Below are positions 51,640 to 60,580 of a stretch of 64,000 nucleotides of DNA, piece after piece. The stretch is taken from contig DAOUBK010000064.1 of assembly GCA_034432635.1 (NCBI GenBank), positions 3,029 to 67,028 on the forward strand, read 5' to 3'. Below the pieces are notes generated by a model that saw nothing but the letters and a program-made list of their open reading frames with translations, ran no database searches and was not told where the DNA came from. Position 1 is the stretch's first letter. Each line of letters starts with the position of its first letter. Made by a program: the position numbers and the translations under genes. This DNA comes from Roseiflexus sp034432635 (lineage in GTDB: Bacteria; Chloroflexota; Chloroflexia; Chloroflexales; Roseiflexaceae).

Positions 51640-51714
51640 TGGAGCGGGAGACGGGATTCGAACCCGCAGCCCTCTGCTTGGGAAGCAGATGCGCTACCAT
51701 TGCGCCACTCCCGC
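51640..51714 (-). tRNA. tRNA-Gly (anticodon CCC)
   Basis: On the minus strand the acceptor stem GCGGGAG pairs with CTCCCGC, the D arm has GCGC/GCGC with AATGGTA, the anticodon arm is CTGCT-TCCCAAG-CAG with anticodon CCC, and the T arm is GCGGG-TTCGAAT-CCCGT. The discriminator T and CCA are encoded (51643-51640). Confidence 0.95.
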
Positions 51715-51777
51715 ATGCTCTGATACTGTACCAGTTTCAGCGGCTTCTGTCAAGATCAATTCGCTTGCTCGCCTGTC

Positions 51778-51806
51778 TTGACAAATCCTGCGTCTGCCGC
51801 TATATT
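51778..51806 (+). promoter_or_regulatory. Promoter of the NrtR-like operon
   Basis: TTGACA (51778-51783) and TATATT (51801-51806) are 17 bases apart; the gene starts 34 bases later. The intervening ATTGTTGTAAT is a short inverted repeat that could be part of an operator. Confidence 0.75.
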
Positions 51807-51839
51807 TATTGTTGTAATGACACTAATTGGGGTGCGGTG

Positions 51840-52598
51840 ATGGCAGACGCAACCGACGAAACCGCCGAAACCTACGATCCCACGCGCTACGAACGCCCCT
51901 CTGTCACCGTCGATGTGGTGATCTTCACGCTGATCGACCGAGAACTCCACGTTCTGTTGGTACGACGCAAACGCTGGCCCTACGAAGGATTCTGGGCGAT
52001 TCCCGGTGGTTTCGTGCAGATGCACGAGTCGCTCGAGGACGCTGCGCGCCGTGAGCTCGAAGAAGAAACCGGTGTGCGCGACATCTATATCGAGCAGTTG
52101 TACACATTTGGCGACCCGGATCGCGACCCACGCACACGGGTGATCAGCGTCGCCTATTTTGCCCTGGTTCGCGCCGATCGACAGCGTCTGCGGGTTTCGG
52201 ACGAAAGCCTCGATGTACGCTGGTTCCCGGTGCGCGAGATCCCATCGCCGCTCGCCTTCGACCACGACCGCATCCTGGCGACGGCGCTGGCACGGCTGCG
52301 CTCAAAACTGGAGTATACAACCCTGGCGTTCGAACTGCTGCCGGAAGTCTTTTCGATCCTCGAACTGAAACACATCTACGAACAAATTTTCGGTGAAGAA
52401 CTGGACAAAGGCAATTTCTATCGTAAAATTAAGGACGCCGGCGTGCTGGAGGAGACCGGTCTGCTGCGCGAGGGGCGTGGTCGTCCGACGCGGCTGTATC
52501 GTTTCCGCCGTGATCGCGGCGATGGGCAGTTCGTCTTCCGCTGGCGCGAGGCGCGCATCGACGCCGATGACTCACAGGAGCATCATCCGTCGTCGTAA
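51840..52598 (+). CDS. NrtR-like regulator: Nudix domain plus winged helix
   Basis: The 252-residue protein has a Nudix domain (residues about 20-150) with G-GFVQMHESLEDAARRELEEETGV as its box (seen as GGFVQMHE and RRELEEETGV), then a C-terminal winged-helix region (ELLPEVFSILELKHIYEQIFG, KGNFYRKIKDAGVLEETG, GRGRPTRLYRF). This layout is NrtR, which senses ADP-ribose or related compounds and represses NAD-metabolism genes. The downstream nicotinamidase-like and macro-domain genes fit that role. Its box keeps the catalytic glutamates, so hydrolase activity is possible. Confidence 0.82.
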   Translation: MADATDETAETYDPTRYERPSVTVDVVIFTLIDRELHVLLVRRKRWPYEGFWAIPGGFVQMHESLEDAARRELEEETGVRDIYIEQLYTFGDPDRDPRTRVISVAYFALVRADRQRLRVSDESLDVRWFPVREIPSPLAFDHDRILATALARLRSKLEYTTLAFELLPEVFSILELKHIYEQIFGEELDKGNFYRKIKDAGVLEETGLLREGRGRPTRLYRFRRDRGDGQFVFRWREARIDADDSQEHHPSS

Positions 52599-52665
52599 CA
52601 TGAAACCGGTTTGCGCCGGTGTGCTCCGCAGCCCGGCAACAGTGCATCGCTCTGAGGAGGAATCT

Positions 52666-53382
52666 ATGCCTGCCCGGATGAACTTGGCTGATCACGCACG
52701 TGCGTTCCTGACCTATCTCGATGAATGGTTTGGCGCGTTGCAGGATGTACCGCTGGTAGATATTGTCGCCGGTGAACCTGAACGTGTCGCCGTGCTGTCG
52801 ATCGATGTCATCAATGGTTTTTGTTCGAGTGGTCCGCTGGCGAGCGAGCGTGTTGGTCGGATTGTGCGCCCGGTCGCCGACCTGTTCAGACGTGCCCACG
52901 CGCTGGGGGTGCGCAACTTTGCGTTGACGCAGGACGCGCACGATCCGCAGACGCCGGAGTTTGACGCATACCCGCCGCACTGTATCGCCGGCAGTGCTGA
53001 GAGCGATACTGTCGAGGAGTTGAGATCGCTGCCATTCTTCGGCGATATTGCGGTGTTTCCCAAGAACTCGATCAGTTCGATGATCGGCACGGGTCTGGGC
53101 GACTGGATCGGCGCTCGTCCGCAGGTTGATCGGTTCATCGTCGTCGGCGATTGCACCGACCTCTGTACCTATCAGGGCGCGATGCACCTGCGCCTGGAAG
53201 CGAATGCGCATGGCATCCGGCGACGTGTCATTGTGCCGGCGAATGCGGTGGATACGTTCGATACGCCGGTATCGACAGCGCGTGAACTGCGCATCAAGGC
53301 GCACGATGGCGATCTGCACCACGTGTTGTTCCTGCACCACATGGCAATGAACGGGATCGAAGTGGTGCGGGCGCTGGTATAA
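52666..53382 (+). CDS. Isochorismatase-family hydrolase, probably nicotinamidase
   Basis: The 238-residue protein belongs to the cysteine-hydrolase (isochorismatase/nicotinamidase) family. The triad can be placed as D47 (VLSIDVINGF), K133 (VFPKNSISS) and C167 (GDCTDLCTYQGAMHL). Metal-binding-type residues QDAHDP and PPHCIAG are present, as in nicotinamidases. Adjacent to an NrtR-like regulator it probably deaminates nicotinamide for NAD salvage. ATG 52666 follows GAGGAGGAATCT. Confidence 0.82.
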   Translation: MPARMNLADHARAFLTYLDEWFGALQDVPLVDIVAGEPERVAVLSIDVINGFCSSGPLASERVGRIVRPVADLFRRAHALGVRNFALTQDAHDPQTPEFDAYPPHCIAGSAESDTVEELRSLPFFGDIAVFPKNSISSMIGTGLGDWIGARPQVDRFIVVGDCTDLCTYQGAMHLRLEANAHGIRRRVIVPANAVDTFDTPVSTARELRIKAHDGDLHHVLFLHHMAMNGIEVVRALV

Positions 53383-53428
53383 TGGCGGAACGATCCATGT
53401 GCATCGACGGATTCGGAAAGGAAGGGGT

Positions 53429-54061
53429 ATGGCGGTAGCCCTGACGCTCTGTGACCGGTCGGATGAAATGGTACGCGCGTGGCGGCGATATTTTCCGCTC
53501 GATCTCGGCGTGCGGATCGTGAAAGGGAATATCCTGACGCTGACGGTCGAGGCGCTGGCGGTGCCGGCAAACTCCTTCGGGTATACCGACGGTGGCGTCG
53601 ATCTGGCGATCAGCCGTGAAATCTTCGACTGGCGCCTGCAAGAACGGTTGCGCGCCGTGATCGACCGTCAGTACGCCGGAGAGTTGCTCGTCGGTCAGGC
53701 GCTGGTGATGGCGACCGGCAGTGATCGCTTCCGCTATGTGGTGGTAGCGCCGACAATGCGCGTTCCCGGCGATGTCAGTGCAACAATTAACGCCTACCTG
53801 GCAATGCGTGGCATTCTGCTCGCTGTCGAAGCACATAACCAGACCGCGACATTCGAACATGAGCGCATTCGTTCGATTGCCGTGCCAGGGCTGGCGACCG
53901 GCGTCGGCAAGATGCCGCCAGAACGATCTGCATTCCAGATGTACACCGCCTACCGCAGCATTGTCCTGAGCGACCTGGAGTGGACTGCATCGCTCGATAA
54001 ACAGGTGGAGTATGATCGGAAGATGCGCGAGATCGGGACGGTGCACACAGGTGACTCATGA
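53429..54061 (+). CDS. Macro-domain protein
   Basis: The 210-residue protein is a macro domain of the ADP-ribose-binding fold: VRIVKGNILTLTVEALAVPA, then NSFGYTDGGVDLAIS and the later SIAVPGLATGVGKMPPE. Macro domains bind or hydrolyse ADP-ribose or its adducts. It continues the NAD theme of the two upstream genes. ATG 53429 follows AAGGAAGGGG. Its TGA overlaps the ATG of the helicase gene (ATGA). Confidence 0.82.
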   Translation: MAVALTLCDRSDEMVRAWRRYFPLDLGVRIVKGNILTLTVEALAVPANSFGYTDGGVDLAISREIFDWRLQERLRAVIDRQYAGELLVGQALVMATGSDRFRYVVVAPTMRVPGDVSATINAYLAMRGILLAVEAHNQTATFEHERIRSIAVPGLATGVGKMPPERSAFQMYTAYRSIVLSDLEWTASLDKQVEYDRKMREIGTVHTGDS

Positions 54062-56337
54062 CAGATCTTTCCGCAATCCTGAGAGAGTTGAACCCGGCGC
54101 AGCAGCAGGCGGTCACGGTTGATTCCGGTCCGGTGCTGGTGCTCGCCGGTCCGGGGAGCGGGAAGACGCGCGTGCTGACCTATCGTGTCGCGTATCTGAT
54201 CGGCGCTAGGGGCGTCGATCCGCACACGATTCTGGCTGTGACGTTCACGAACAAGGCGGCACGTGAGATGCGCGACCGCCTTGATGCATTGATCAGTGCA
54301 GGGCAGTCGGCGGCGTTGACAGTTGGTACCTTTCACAGTATCTGCGCCCGCTTTCTGCGCGGCGACATCATTCACCTGGGACGGGAGCGCGATTTTGCGA
54401 TTTACGATACCGATGATCAACTGCGGGTGATGAAGCGCGTCCTGCGCGACCTGAATCTCGATGAGAAGAAGCATCCGCCGCGTGCTATTCACGCTGCCAT
54501 TTCACGCGCCAAGAATGAACTGATCACGCCGTCCGACTATAGCCGCCACGCGCGTTCGTACTTCGAGGAGGTGACGGCGCGATGCTTTGCGCGGTATCAG
54601 GAACTGTTGCGCGACTCGAATGCGCTCGATTTCGACGATCTGCTGGTGGAAACGGTGCGTCTCTTCGATCTGCACCCGGCTGTGCTCGAACGTTATCAGG
54701 AGCGCTATCGCTTCCTCCTGGCGGATGAGTACCAGGATACGAACCGGGCGCAGTACGTTTTGCTGAAGCAGCTGGTAGCGCGGCATCACAATATCTTCGT
54801 GGTCGGCGACGAGGATCAGTCGATCTATGCGTTTCGCGGCGCCGATATTCGGAATATCCTCTCGTTCGAGCACGATTACCCTGATGCCCGGGTCATTCTG
54901 CTGGAGCAGAATTACCGCAGCACACAGGCAATCCTCGATGTTGCTCAGGCGGTCATCAACCGCGGCGCACAGCGACGCCGCGAAAAACGCCTCTGGACTC
55001 GTAATGGCGCGGGTGCGAAGGTTCAGGTGCTCGAGGGGTATGATCAGGACGAAGAGGCGCAACTGGTTGCTGCGGAAATTGCCCGTTTGCTTGCCGGCGG
55101 CGCGTGTCAGCCGGGAGACATTGCCATCATGTATCGCACAAACGCGCAATCGCGTGCAATTGAGGAGGCATTGCTTGCGCGTCAGTTGCGCTATGTGATC
55201 GTCGGCGGTACGCGCTTCTACGAGCGGAAAGAGATCAAAGACGCGCTCGCCTATCTGCGTCTGGCGCTCAATCCATTCGATGACATCAGCCTGAGTCGGG
55301 TGCTGAACTGGCCCGTGCGCGGCATCGGGCAGCGCACGCAGAATGACCTGGAGCGGCGTGCGCGCGCGGCTTCCGTGCCGTTGTACGTGGCATTGCAGAT
55401 GCTTGCTGCCGAGACCGATCCGGCGGGGCAGGCGAATCCTTCCGCGTCTGTGCTCACCGACGATCTGACGGCGCGCGCGCGCAATGCCCTGCTTGGCTTT
55501 CTTGCCCTGATCTATGAGGTGATCGCTCAACGTCAGCGTCTGCCCCTCGGCGCATTGATGGAATGGCTGTTCGCGCAGGTGGGTTTCCGTGAGGCGTTGC
55601 AGCATGAGTATGGTGAAGAAGAGGGGGAGGATCGCTGGAATAACGTGCTGGAATTGCGCAACGTCGCCGAAAACTATGTCACGCTGCCGCTTGAGAGTCA
55701 GTTACCAACATTCCTCGAAGAGGTTGCCCTGGTCTCCGACATCGATACGCTTCAGGAAGATCGCGACGCTGTCACGTGTATTACGCTGCATCAGGCGAAA
55801 GGTCTGGAGTTTCCGGTCGTCTTTCTGGTCGGTCTCGAAGAAGGGTTGCTCCCGCATACCCGCTCGACCGATGACCGCGACGCACTCGACGAGGAGCGTC
55901 GCCTGTTCTATGTCGGCGCGACCCGTGCAAAAGAGCGTCTTTACCTGCTTCACGCCTTTCGACGCGCCACATACGGGCGTGCTGAAGTTGCCACACCGTC
56001 GCGCTTTCTCCACGATATTCCGCCCGACCTGCTGCAACGCGCGCCAAAACGCGGGTATGCCACTGTACAGCAGTCGTCACTGTTCACCAATCGCGCGGCA
56101 ATTGCGCGCGAGCAGCGCCACGAACGCCCGCAGCCGTCGCACCGTGCCACACCTGACGGACCACGCGAAGTCGCCTTCTTTGCCGGTCAGAAAGTGCGCC
56201 ACGCACAGTTTGGCGAGGGGATCGTCGTCAGTTCGAAACTGGTCGAAGGCGATGAGGAAGTAACGGTCGCTTTTGTGGGTAAAGAGGTGAAGCGTCTGCT
56301 GGCGAGTTTCGCCAATCTGCAGCGCGCCGATGACTGA
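54058..56337 (+). CDS. pcrA: UvrD/PcrA-type superfamily 1 DNA helicase
   Basis: The 759-residue ATP-dependent 3'-5' helicase has Walker A GPGSGKT (31-37), motif II DEYQDTN, QNYRST in motif IV, and the C-terminal motif VI region TRAKERLYLLH. The last 100 residues end in the RNA-polymerase-binding Tudor-like fold (KVRHAQFGEGIVVS) typical of PcrA. It is translationally coupled to the macro-domain gene, an unusual neighbour. It converges on the pucR-type gene with a 14-base gap. Confidence 0.93.
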   Translation: MTDLSAILRELNPAQQQAVTVDSGPVLVLAGPGSGKTRVLTYRVAYLIGARGVDPHTILAVTFTNKAAREMRDRLDALISAGQSAALTVGTFHSICARFLRGDIIHLGRERDFAIYDTDDQLRVMKRVLRDLNLDEKKHPPRAIHAAISRAKNELITPSDYSRHARSYFEEVTARCFARYQELLRDSNALDFDDLLVETVRLFDLHPAVLERYQERYRFLLADEYQDTNRAQYVLLKQLVARHHNIFVVGDEDQSIYAFRGADIRNILSFEHDYPDARVILLEQNYRSTQAILDVAQAVINRGAQRRREKRLWTRNGAGAKVQVLEGYDQDEEAQLVAAEIARLLAGGACQPGDIAIMYRTNAQSRAIEEALLARQLRYVIVGGTRFYERKEIKDALAYLRLALNPFDDISLSRVLNWPVRGIGQRTQNDLERRARAASVPLYVALQMLAAETDPAGQANPSASVLTDDLTARARNALLGFLALIYEVIAQRQRLPLGALMEWLFAQVGFREALQHEYGEEEGEDRWNNVLELRNVAENYVTLPLESQLPTFLEEVALVSDIDTLQEDRDAVTCITLHQAKGLEFPVVFLVGLEEGLLPHTRSTDDRDALDEERRLFYVGATRAKERLYLLHAFRRATYGRAEVATPSRFLHDIPPDLLQRAPKRGYATVQQSSLFTNRAAIAREQRHERPQPSHRATPDGPREVAFFAGQKVRHAQFGEGIVVSSKLVEGDEEVTVAFVGKEVKRLLASFANLQRADD

Positions 56338-56351
56338 CCGGATTCCGACGG

Positions 56352-57929
56352 CTATCCCACCGGCTCGGTTATCGTCTTGAGGACGCGGTGCGCCTTGAGC
56401 GCTAGCCACAGCGCCAGCCGGTCTTCCGCCACGTCGGGGTCGCGCCCGCTGATCTCCTTGATGCGCGTCAGGCGGTAGAGGAGTGTGTTGCGGTGAATGT
56501 GCAGCGCATCGGCGGTGCGCGCCAGATTGCCGTTGTGCTCGAAGAATGCTTCGAGCGTTTTCAGCAGCTCACCGTGCTGGTCGCGGTCGTACTCGACGAG
56601 GGTGGCAAGCGTACTGCGATAGAACTCCCACAGTTCGGGCGACTCGCGGAGCAACAGGAGCAGGCGATACACTCCTAGATCGCTGAAGTCGAGCACGCGC
56701 CCATTGCCGACCAGTTCCCGTCCGATCAGGAGCGCCTGTTCGGCTTCGCGCAGCGAGCGCGACCAGGAAGCGAACGTTGGCGCTTCGCGCCCGATTGCCA
56801 CCAGCACATCGGGAATGTCGTTCGCCAGCCGCGCGTGCAGCAGGTCTGCCACTTCGTGGAACCGTCGCCCGCGACTGACCGCCGGAATGTAACAGAGCAC
56901 ATCATCGATCCGGCGCATCATCGGCGCAGCGACCCCAAGAGCGTTGAGCGCGGCGCTGAGTGTATCGGCAAGCCGTGCAATTGTGCGATCATCCCCATCG
57001 ACGACGCCGCAGAGCAGAGCGACGTGTGGTTGACGCAGGTCGTAGCCCAGTTCGCGCCCACGCTGCACCAGAGTTTTGTCGTCGGTTGCAGCGCCGACGA
57101 GTACTGCCTGCACAAAATCGCCGCGCAGACGTTCTTCGGCAGCCAGCACCGCCTGTTCTTTTGCCAGTTCCAGCGCCAGCGCCGACGCGCCTTGCTGTGC
57201 CGCCAGTCGATCCCAGTCGTCGAGTGTGTCGCCACAGAGTGCCAGGTAGCCAAAGTTGCGCCCGGCTGCATCGCCGGATGCCATCTGCCCGATCTGTTGC
57301 ACCCAGATGTGCTGCCCCAGATGTGAGACTGCACCGGTCGCGCGTGGTTGCAGCGTCTGCAACGCGACACGCGCCGGTCCGCGCGCCCGTAATGCGCGCA
57401 CCTCTCCGCCTGGACTGTAGTACGCGAGGCTGCGTCCGGTACGTTCGACGAGGGTTTCCAGCAACCCGTTGACCTCGGCGCCTGCCAGCGAACGTTGCGT
57501 CAACACCGCGCCGAGTTGCGCGGCGCGACGCTCGATCTGCGCATCATAGTCGCTGATCAGTCGCTGAACCTCACGTTCGACCTCGCGAATGTCACACGAA
57601 TCGGGAAGACGAATGAGCGGCAGCCGCATGCTCTCAGCAGTCGTATACGCCTGATCGGGGATGTCGCCCTGCACGGCGATGGCAGCCACCGGCACCTGCG
57701 CTAGGCGTTCGATCAGGTTGGCGAGCGTCAGACGCTCATCGAGCGCGCGCAGCGCGCCGGTGGCCACGACCACGCATTCACCACCACGCAGGTTGGTAAA
57801 TGCCGGTGGCGTCGCGCGCGGCGTCGTCACCCAGCTCACCTGATGGTTGAGACCGGCGTTGCCAGCAACGACTTCCGAGCCATCTGGCAATGCCAGACGC
57901 AAGACATCCTGAACGGTCACAGGGGGCAT
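56352..57929 (-). CDS. PucR-family transcriptional regulator
   Basis: The 525-residue protein has an N-terminal PucR-type sensing domain (TVQDVLRLALPDGSEVVAG, with the PQVPVAAIAVQGD region), a GGDEF-like central part and a C-terminal helix-turn-helix (LARTADALHIHRNTLLYRLT), the typical HTH_30 end. PucR regulators control purine or amino-acid catabolism in other bacteria; the target here is unknown. ATG 57929 follows GAGGTTGATCC. Confidence 0.85.
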   Translation of the reverse strand: MPPVTVQDVLRLALPDGSEVVAGNAGLNHQVSWVTTPRATPPAFTNLRGGECVVVATGALRALDERLTLANLIERLAQVPVAAIAVQGDIPDQAYTTAESMRLPLIRLPDSCDIREVEREVQRLISDYDAQIERRAAQLGAVLTQRSLAGAEVNGLLETLVERTGRSLAYYSPGGEVRALRARGPARVALQTLQPRATGAVSHLGQHIWVQQIGQMASGDAAGRNFGYLALCGDTLDDWDRLAAQQGASALALELAKEQAVLAAEERLRGDFVQAVLVGAATDDKTLVQRGRELGYDLRQPHVALLCGVVDGDDRTIARLADTLSAALNALGVAAPMMRRIDDVLCYIPAVSRGRRFHEVADLLHARLANDIPDVLVAIGREAPTFASWSRSLREAEQALLIGRELVGNGRVLDFSDLGVYRLLLLLRESPELWEFYRSTLATLVEYDRDQHGELLKTLEAFFEHNGNLARTADALHIHRNTLLYRLTRIKEISGRDPDVAEDRLALWLALKAHRVLKTITEPVG

Positions 57930-57981
57930 GGATCAACCTCAACCGGTCGTGTGCCAGACCACGATCATCGGGTACGCTGGT

Positions 57982-59331
57982 CTATTCTACAACAATCCGG
58001 TACAGGACGCCATTATTATACCCGGTGACGTACAACTCGCCGGTTTCGTCTTCGCCGAATGAAGCGATCTGCAAGCCGGATTGCAACAGTTCGACACGCT
58101 CCCATCCCGCGCCAGATGGACGCAACCCCCAGATACGCCCGCTGCAAAAGTCACCGAAGACATAGACGCCCTGCAAGGCGGGAAACGCCACACCACGGTA
58201 GACATGTCCGCCGGTAACAGAGCACCCCAGGCTATGCGGATAAACATCGATCGGTAGATCGAAAGCGCTACGCTCGCAGTTGTCGCGGCGGAAGCACTCA
58301 TCCCCTTCCATTACATTCCAGCCCAGATTCGCCCCCGCAACCTGCCCGGCGCGCAGCAGGTGCACCTCTTCGAGTCGGTTCTGCCCGACATCGGCGACAA
58401 ACAGGTCGCCGGTTGCACGGTCGAACGAGAAGCGCCACGGATTACGCACGCCGATCACCCAGTTTTCCTGTCGACCATCGACGCCATCTGCCCAGGGATT
58501 GTCAGGTGGAATAGTGTACGGGAGATCTTCGACATTGATGCGCAGTATCTTTCCAAGCAGCGTCGAACGATCCTGCCCCGCGCCCAGTGGATCCCCGGCG
58601 CTGCCGCCGTCACCCATCCCGATATAGAGCATTCCGTCAGGACCAAAGACAACCAGTCCACCATTGTGGTTAGCGAAGGGTTGTTCAATGGTCAACACCA
58701 CCTGTTCGCTACCCGGATCGGCTCGGTCGCCGGTCGCGTTGAACCGTGAGACGACGGTATCGCCGTCGTTATCGGTGTAATTGACGAAGAGCCAGCCATT
58801 CTCGCGGTAGCGCGGATGGAATGCGACACTCAGCAAGCCCTGCTCATTGGCGCGCGATCCTACCCGATCGGTAATATCCAGGAATGGTTCGGGTGCCACC
58901 TGTCCATCGCGCACGATCTTGATGCGCCCAACCTTCTCCACTACGAAGAGCCGTCCACTGCCATCGCCGGCGTGTGTGACGTGCAACGGACGATCAAACC
59001 CGTCGGCTATCTGTTGCAGTGCAATTGTGGGGGATCGCGTCCCGGACGGTTGCGGCGCAGGGGTGGCAACCGGCGCCACCGGTGCAGTGTCAGGTGTCGG
59101 CGGAACGGCAGTCGGTTGTGCAGGTGGCGCTGGCGTGGTTGCCGTTGTCGGTTGCGTAGGTGGCGCCGGCGTGGTCGCCATTATCGGTTGCGCAGGCGGT
59201 ACCGGCGTCGTTACTGCGGTCGGTATCAACGTTCCCGTCGGTCGGTCGGCAAGCGGCGCGCGGGCAGGTAGCGCATTGCAAGCGGCGAGCGCCACGATTA
59301 GGAAAAGGAACAGGATCGAAAGAAAACGCAT
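57982..59331 (-). CDS. PQQ-type soluble aldose/sorbosone dehydrogenase-like lipoprotein
   Basis: The 449-residue protein has a lipoprotein signal with lipobox LAAC (Cys18), a Thr/Pro/Ala linker with TTPAPPTQP repeats, and a six-bladed propeller of the GSDH family: FDRPLHVTHAGDGSGRLFVV, NEQGLLSVAFHPRY, FANHNGGLVVFGPDGMLYIG and GVRNPWRFSFD. Such proteins oxidise sugars with PQQ; cofactor residues were not checked individually. No PQQ-biosynthesis gene is in the window. ATG 59331 follows AGGAG. Confidence 0.83.
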   Translation of the reverse strand: MRFLSILFLFLIVALAACNALPARAPLADRPTGTLIPTAVTTPVPPAQPIMATTPAPPTQPTTATTPAPPAQPTAVPPTPDTAPVAPVATPAPQPSGTRSPTIALQQIADGFDRPLHVTHAGDGSGRLFVVEKVGRIKIVRDGQVAPEPFLDITDRVGSRANEQGLLSVAFHPRYRENGWLFVNYTDNDGDTVVSRFNATGDRADPGSEQVVLTIEQPFANHNGGLVVFGPDGMLYIGMGDGGSAGDPLGAGQDRSTLLGKILRINVEDLPYTIPPDNPWADGVDGRQENWVIGVRNPWRFSFDRATGDLFVADVGQNRLEEVHLLRAGQVAGANLGWNVMEGDECFRRDNCERSAFDLPIDVYPHSLGCSVTGGHVYRGVAFPALQGVYVFGDFCSGRIWGLRPSGAGWERVELLQSGLQIASFGEDETGELYVTGYNNGVLYRIVVE

Positions 59332-59592
59332 CACATACTCCTTATGGTTTGTTCGATAGCAGAGGCGCGCTTCGCGTCAATCTGCCGGTTCACTCCCCGG
59401 ATCGGCGTCGGTCCGAACCGCTGGCGGTGGCGAAGCGATCGTCCGGCAACTGTTATGATCCATTATGCCCGATCCCGCCCGACGCTTCTCATCTTGCATA
59501 TGAGAAACTGCTGAGAAATCGCTGGCGCGTTTGACATCGGAGTACGTTCGGGGTATGCTTCTGAAGGTTCATAACCACAGACCGACAAATCT

Positions 59593-60546
59593 ATGATGCA
59601 TGCCATGTCTCTCCCGCTTCCGGACGACATCGCCGAAGATCTCGCGGAAGTGGAACAGATCATTACCGTGCGGATGCACGCTCGTCCAATCGTCGCTCAA
59701 ACTGCGAATACCGCAATGCGCGACACGGATAGAGTACGTCTGCGTGCTGCGCTTGTCATGCTGGCAGCACGTCCCGGTCGCTACGACTCGCGCCGGGTGG
59801 TTCACGCCGCCGCTGCTGCCGAACTTATTCACAGCGCCACAATCGTTCACGACAGCCTGATCAACGAAGCAGCGCGTCGCCTTGGGAAGCCGGTCGGCGA
59901 TCAGCACTGGAACGGCGATGTGGCATTGATGACAGGCGACTATCTGCTGGCGCTAGCTGCGGCTGAGATGGCGCTGGCGCCGGATGCGCGCATCATCGGG
60001 ATGTACTCGCGGGTGGTCATGACGTTCTGTGAGGGAAAACTGGCGCCAGTAACCGTTCTCGATCCACTCGATCAGGCGCTGGCGCAGCACGAGTTCGTCG
60101 CTGAAAGCCGGACTGCCGCGCTGCTCGAAGCCGCTGCGCGCGTCGGTGTGGTATGCGGCAGTGGCGACGAGACACTGGGCGATTGCCTTGGGCAGTTTGG
60201 TCGGGCGCTTGGCATGGCGCTTCACGTCGCTATCGAAGTGCGTGATTATGAGAGGGAAGGCAGTGATGCCGGGCGTGACCTGCGCGCCGGGCGGATCACG
60301 CTACCGTTGATCTGCGCTGCACACGCCGAGGGTGGCGACGAAATGGCAACAGTAATCAATCAGCATCCGCCCGATGCGCGCCACGCAGCAGAAGTTATCG
60401 CGCTGGTGCGGCGTGTCGGCGTTCCGCCGGCGCGTGCCAGAGCACAGCGTTATGTGCAACAGGCGATCGAGACATTGACAGCGCTGCCGCCGAGCGATAC
60501 CCGCAACGCGCTTGTGGCGCTTGCGGATTGGGTTGCTGCGATGTAA
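59593..60546 (+). CDS. Isoprenyl-diphosphate-synthase homolog with degenerate aspartate motifs
   Basis: The 317-residue protein aligns with trans-prenyl synthases (AELIHSATIVHD, LMTGDYLLALAA, LRAGRITLPLI). The first aspartate-rich motif is DSLIN at residues 87-91 instead of DDxxD, followed by a changed EAARRLG. The second is RDYER at 217-221 instead of DDxxD. Both magnesium sites therefore look lost. It may be a non-catalytic subunit of a heteromeric prenyl synthase or a remodelled protein. The start is uncertain (ATG 59593, 59596 or 59605). Confidence 0.72.
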   Translation: MMHAMSLPLPDDIAEDLAEVEQIITVRMHARPIVAQTANTAMRDTDRVRLRAALVMLAARPGRYDSRRVVHAAAAAELIHSATIVHDSLINEAARRLGKPVGDQHWNGDVALMTGDYLLALAAAEMALAPDARIIGMYSRVVMTFCEGKLAPVTVLDPLDQALAQHEFVAESRTAALLEAAARVGVVCGSGDETLGDCLGQFGRALGMALHVAIEVRDYEREGSDAGRDLRAGRITLPLICAAHAEGGDEMATVINQHPPDARHAAEVIALVRRVGVPPARARAQRYVQQAIETLTALPPSDTRNALVALADWVAAM

Positions 60547-60580
60547 CACCAGGTCTTCAGGTCGATCGAGACGCGCTCCC

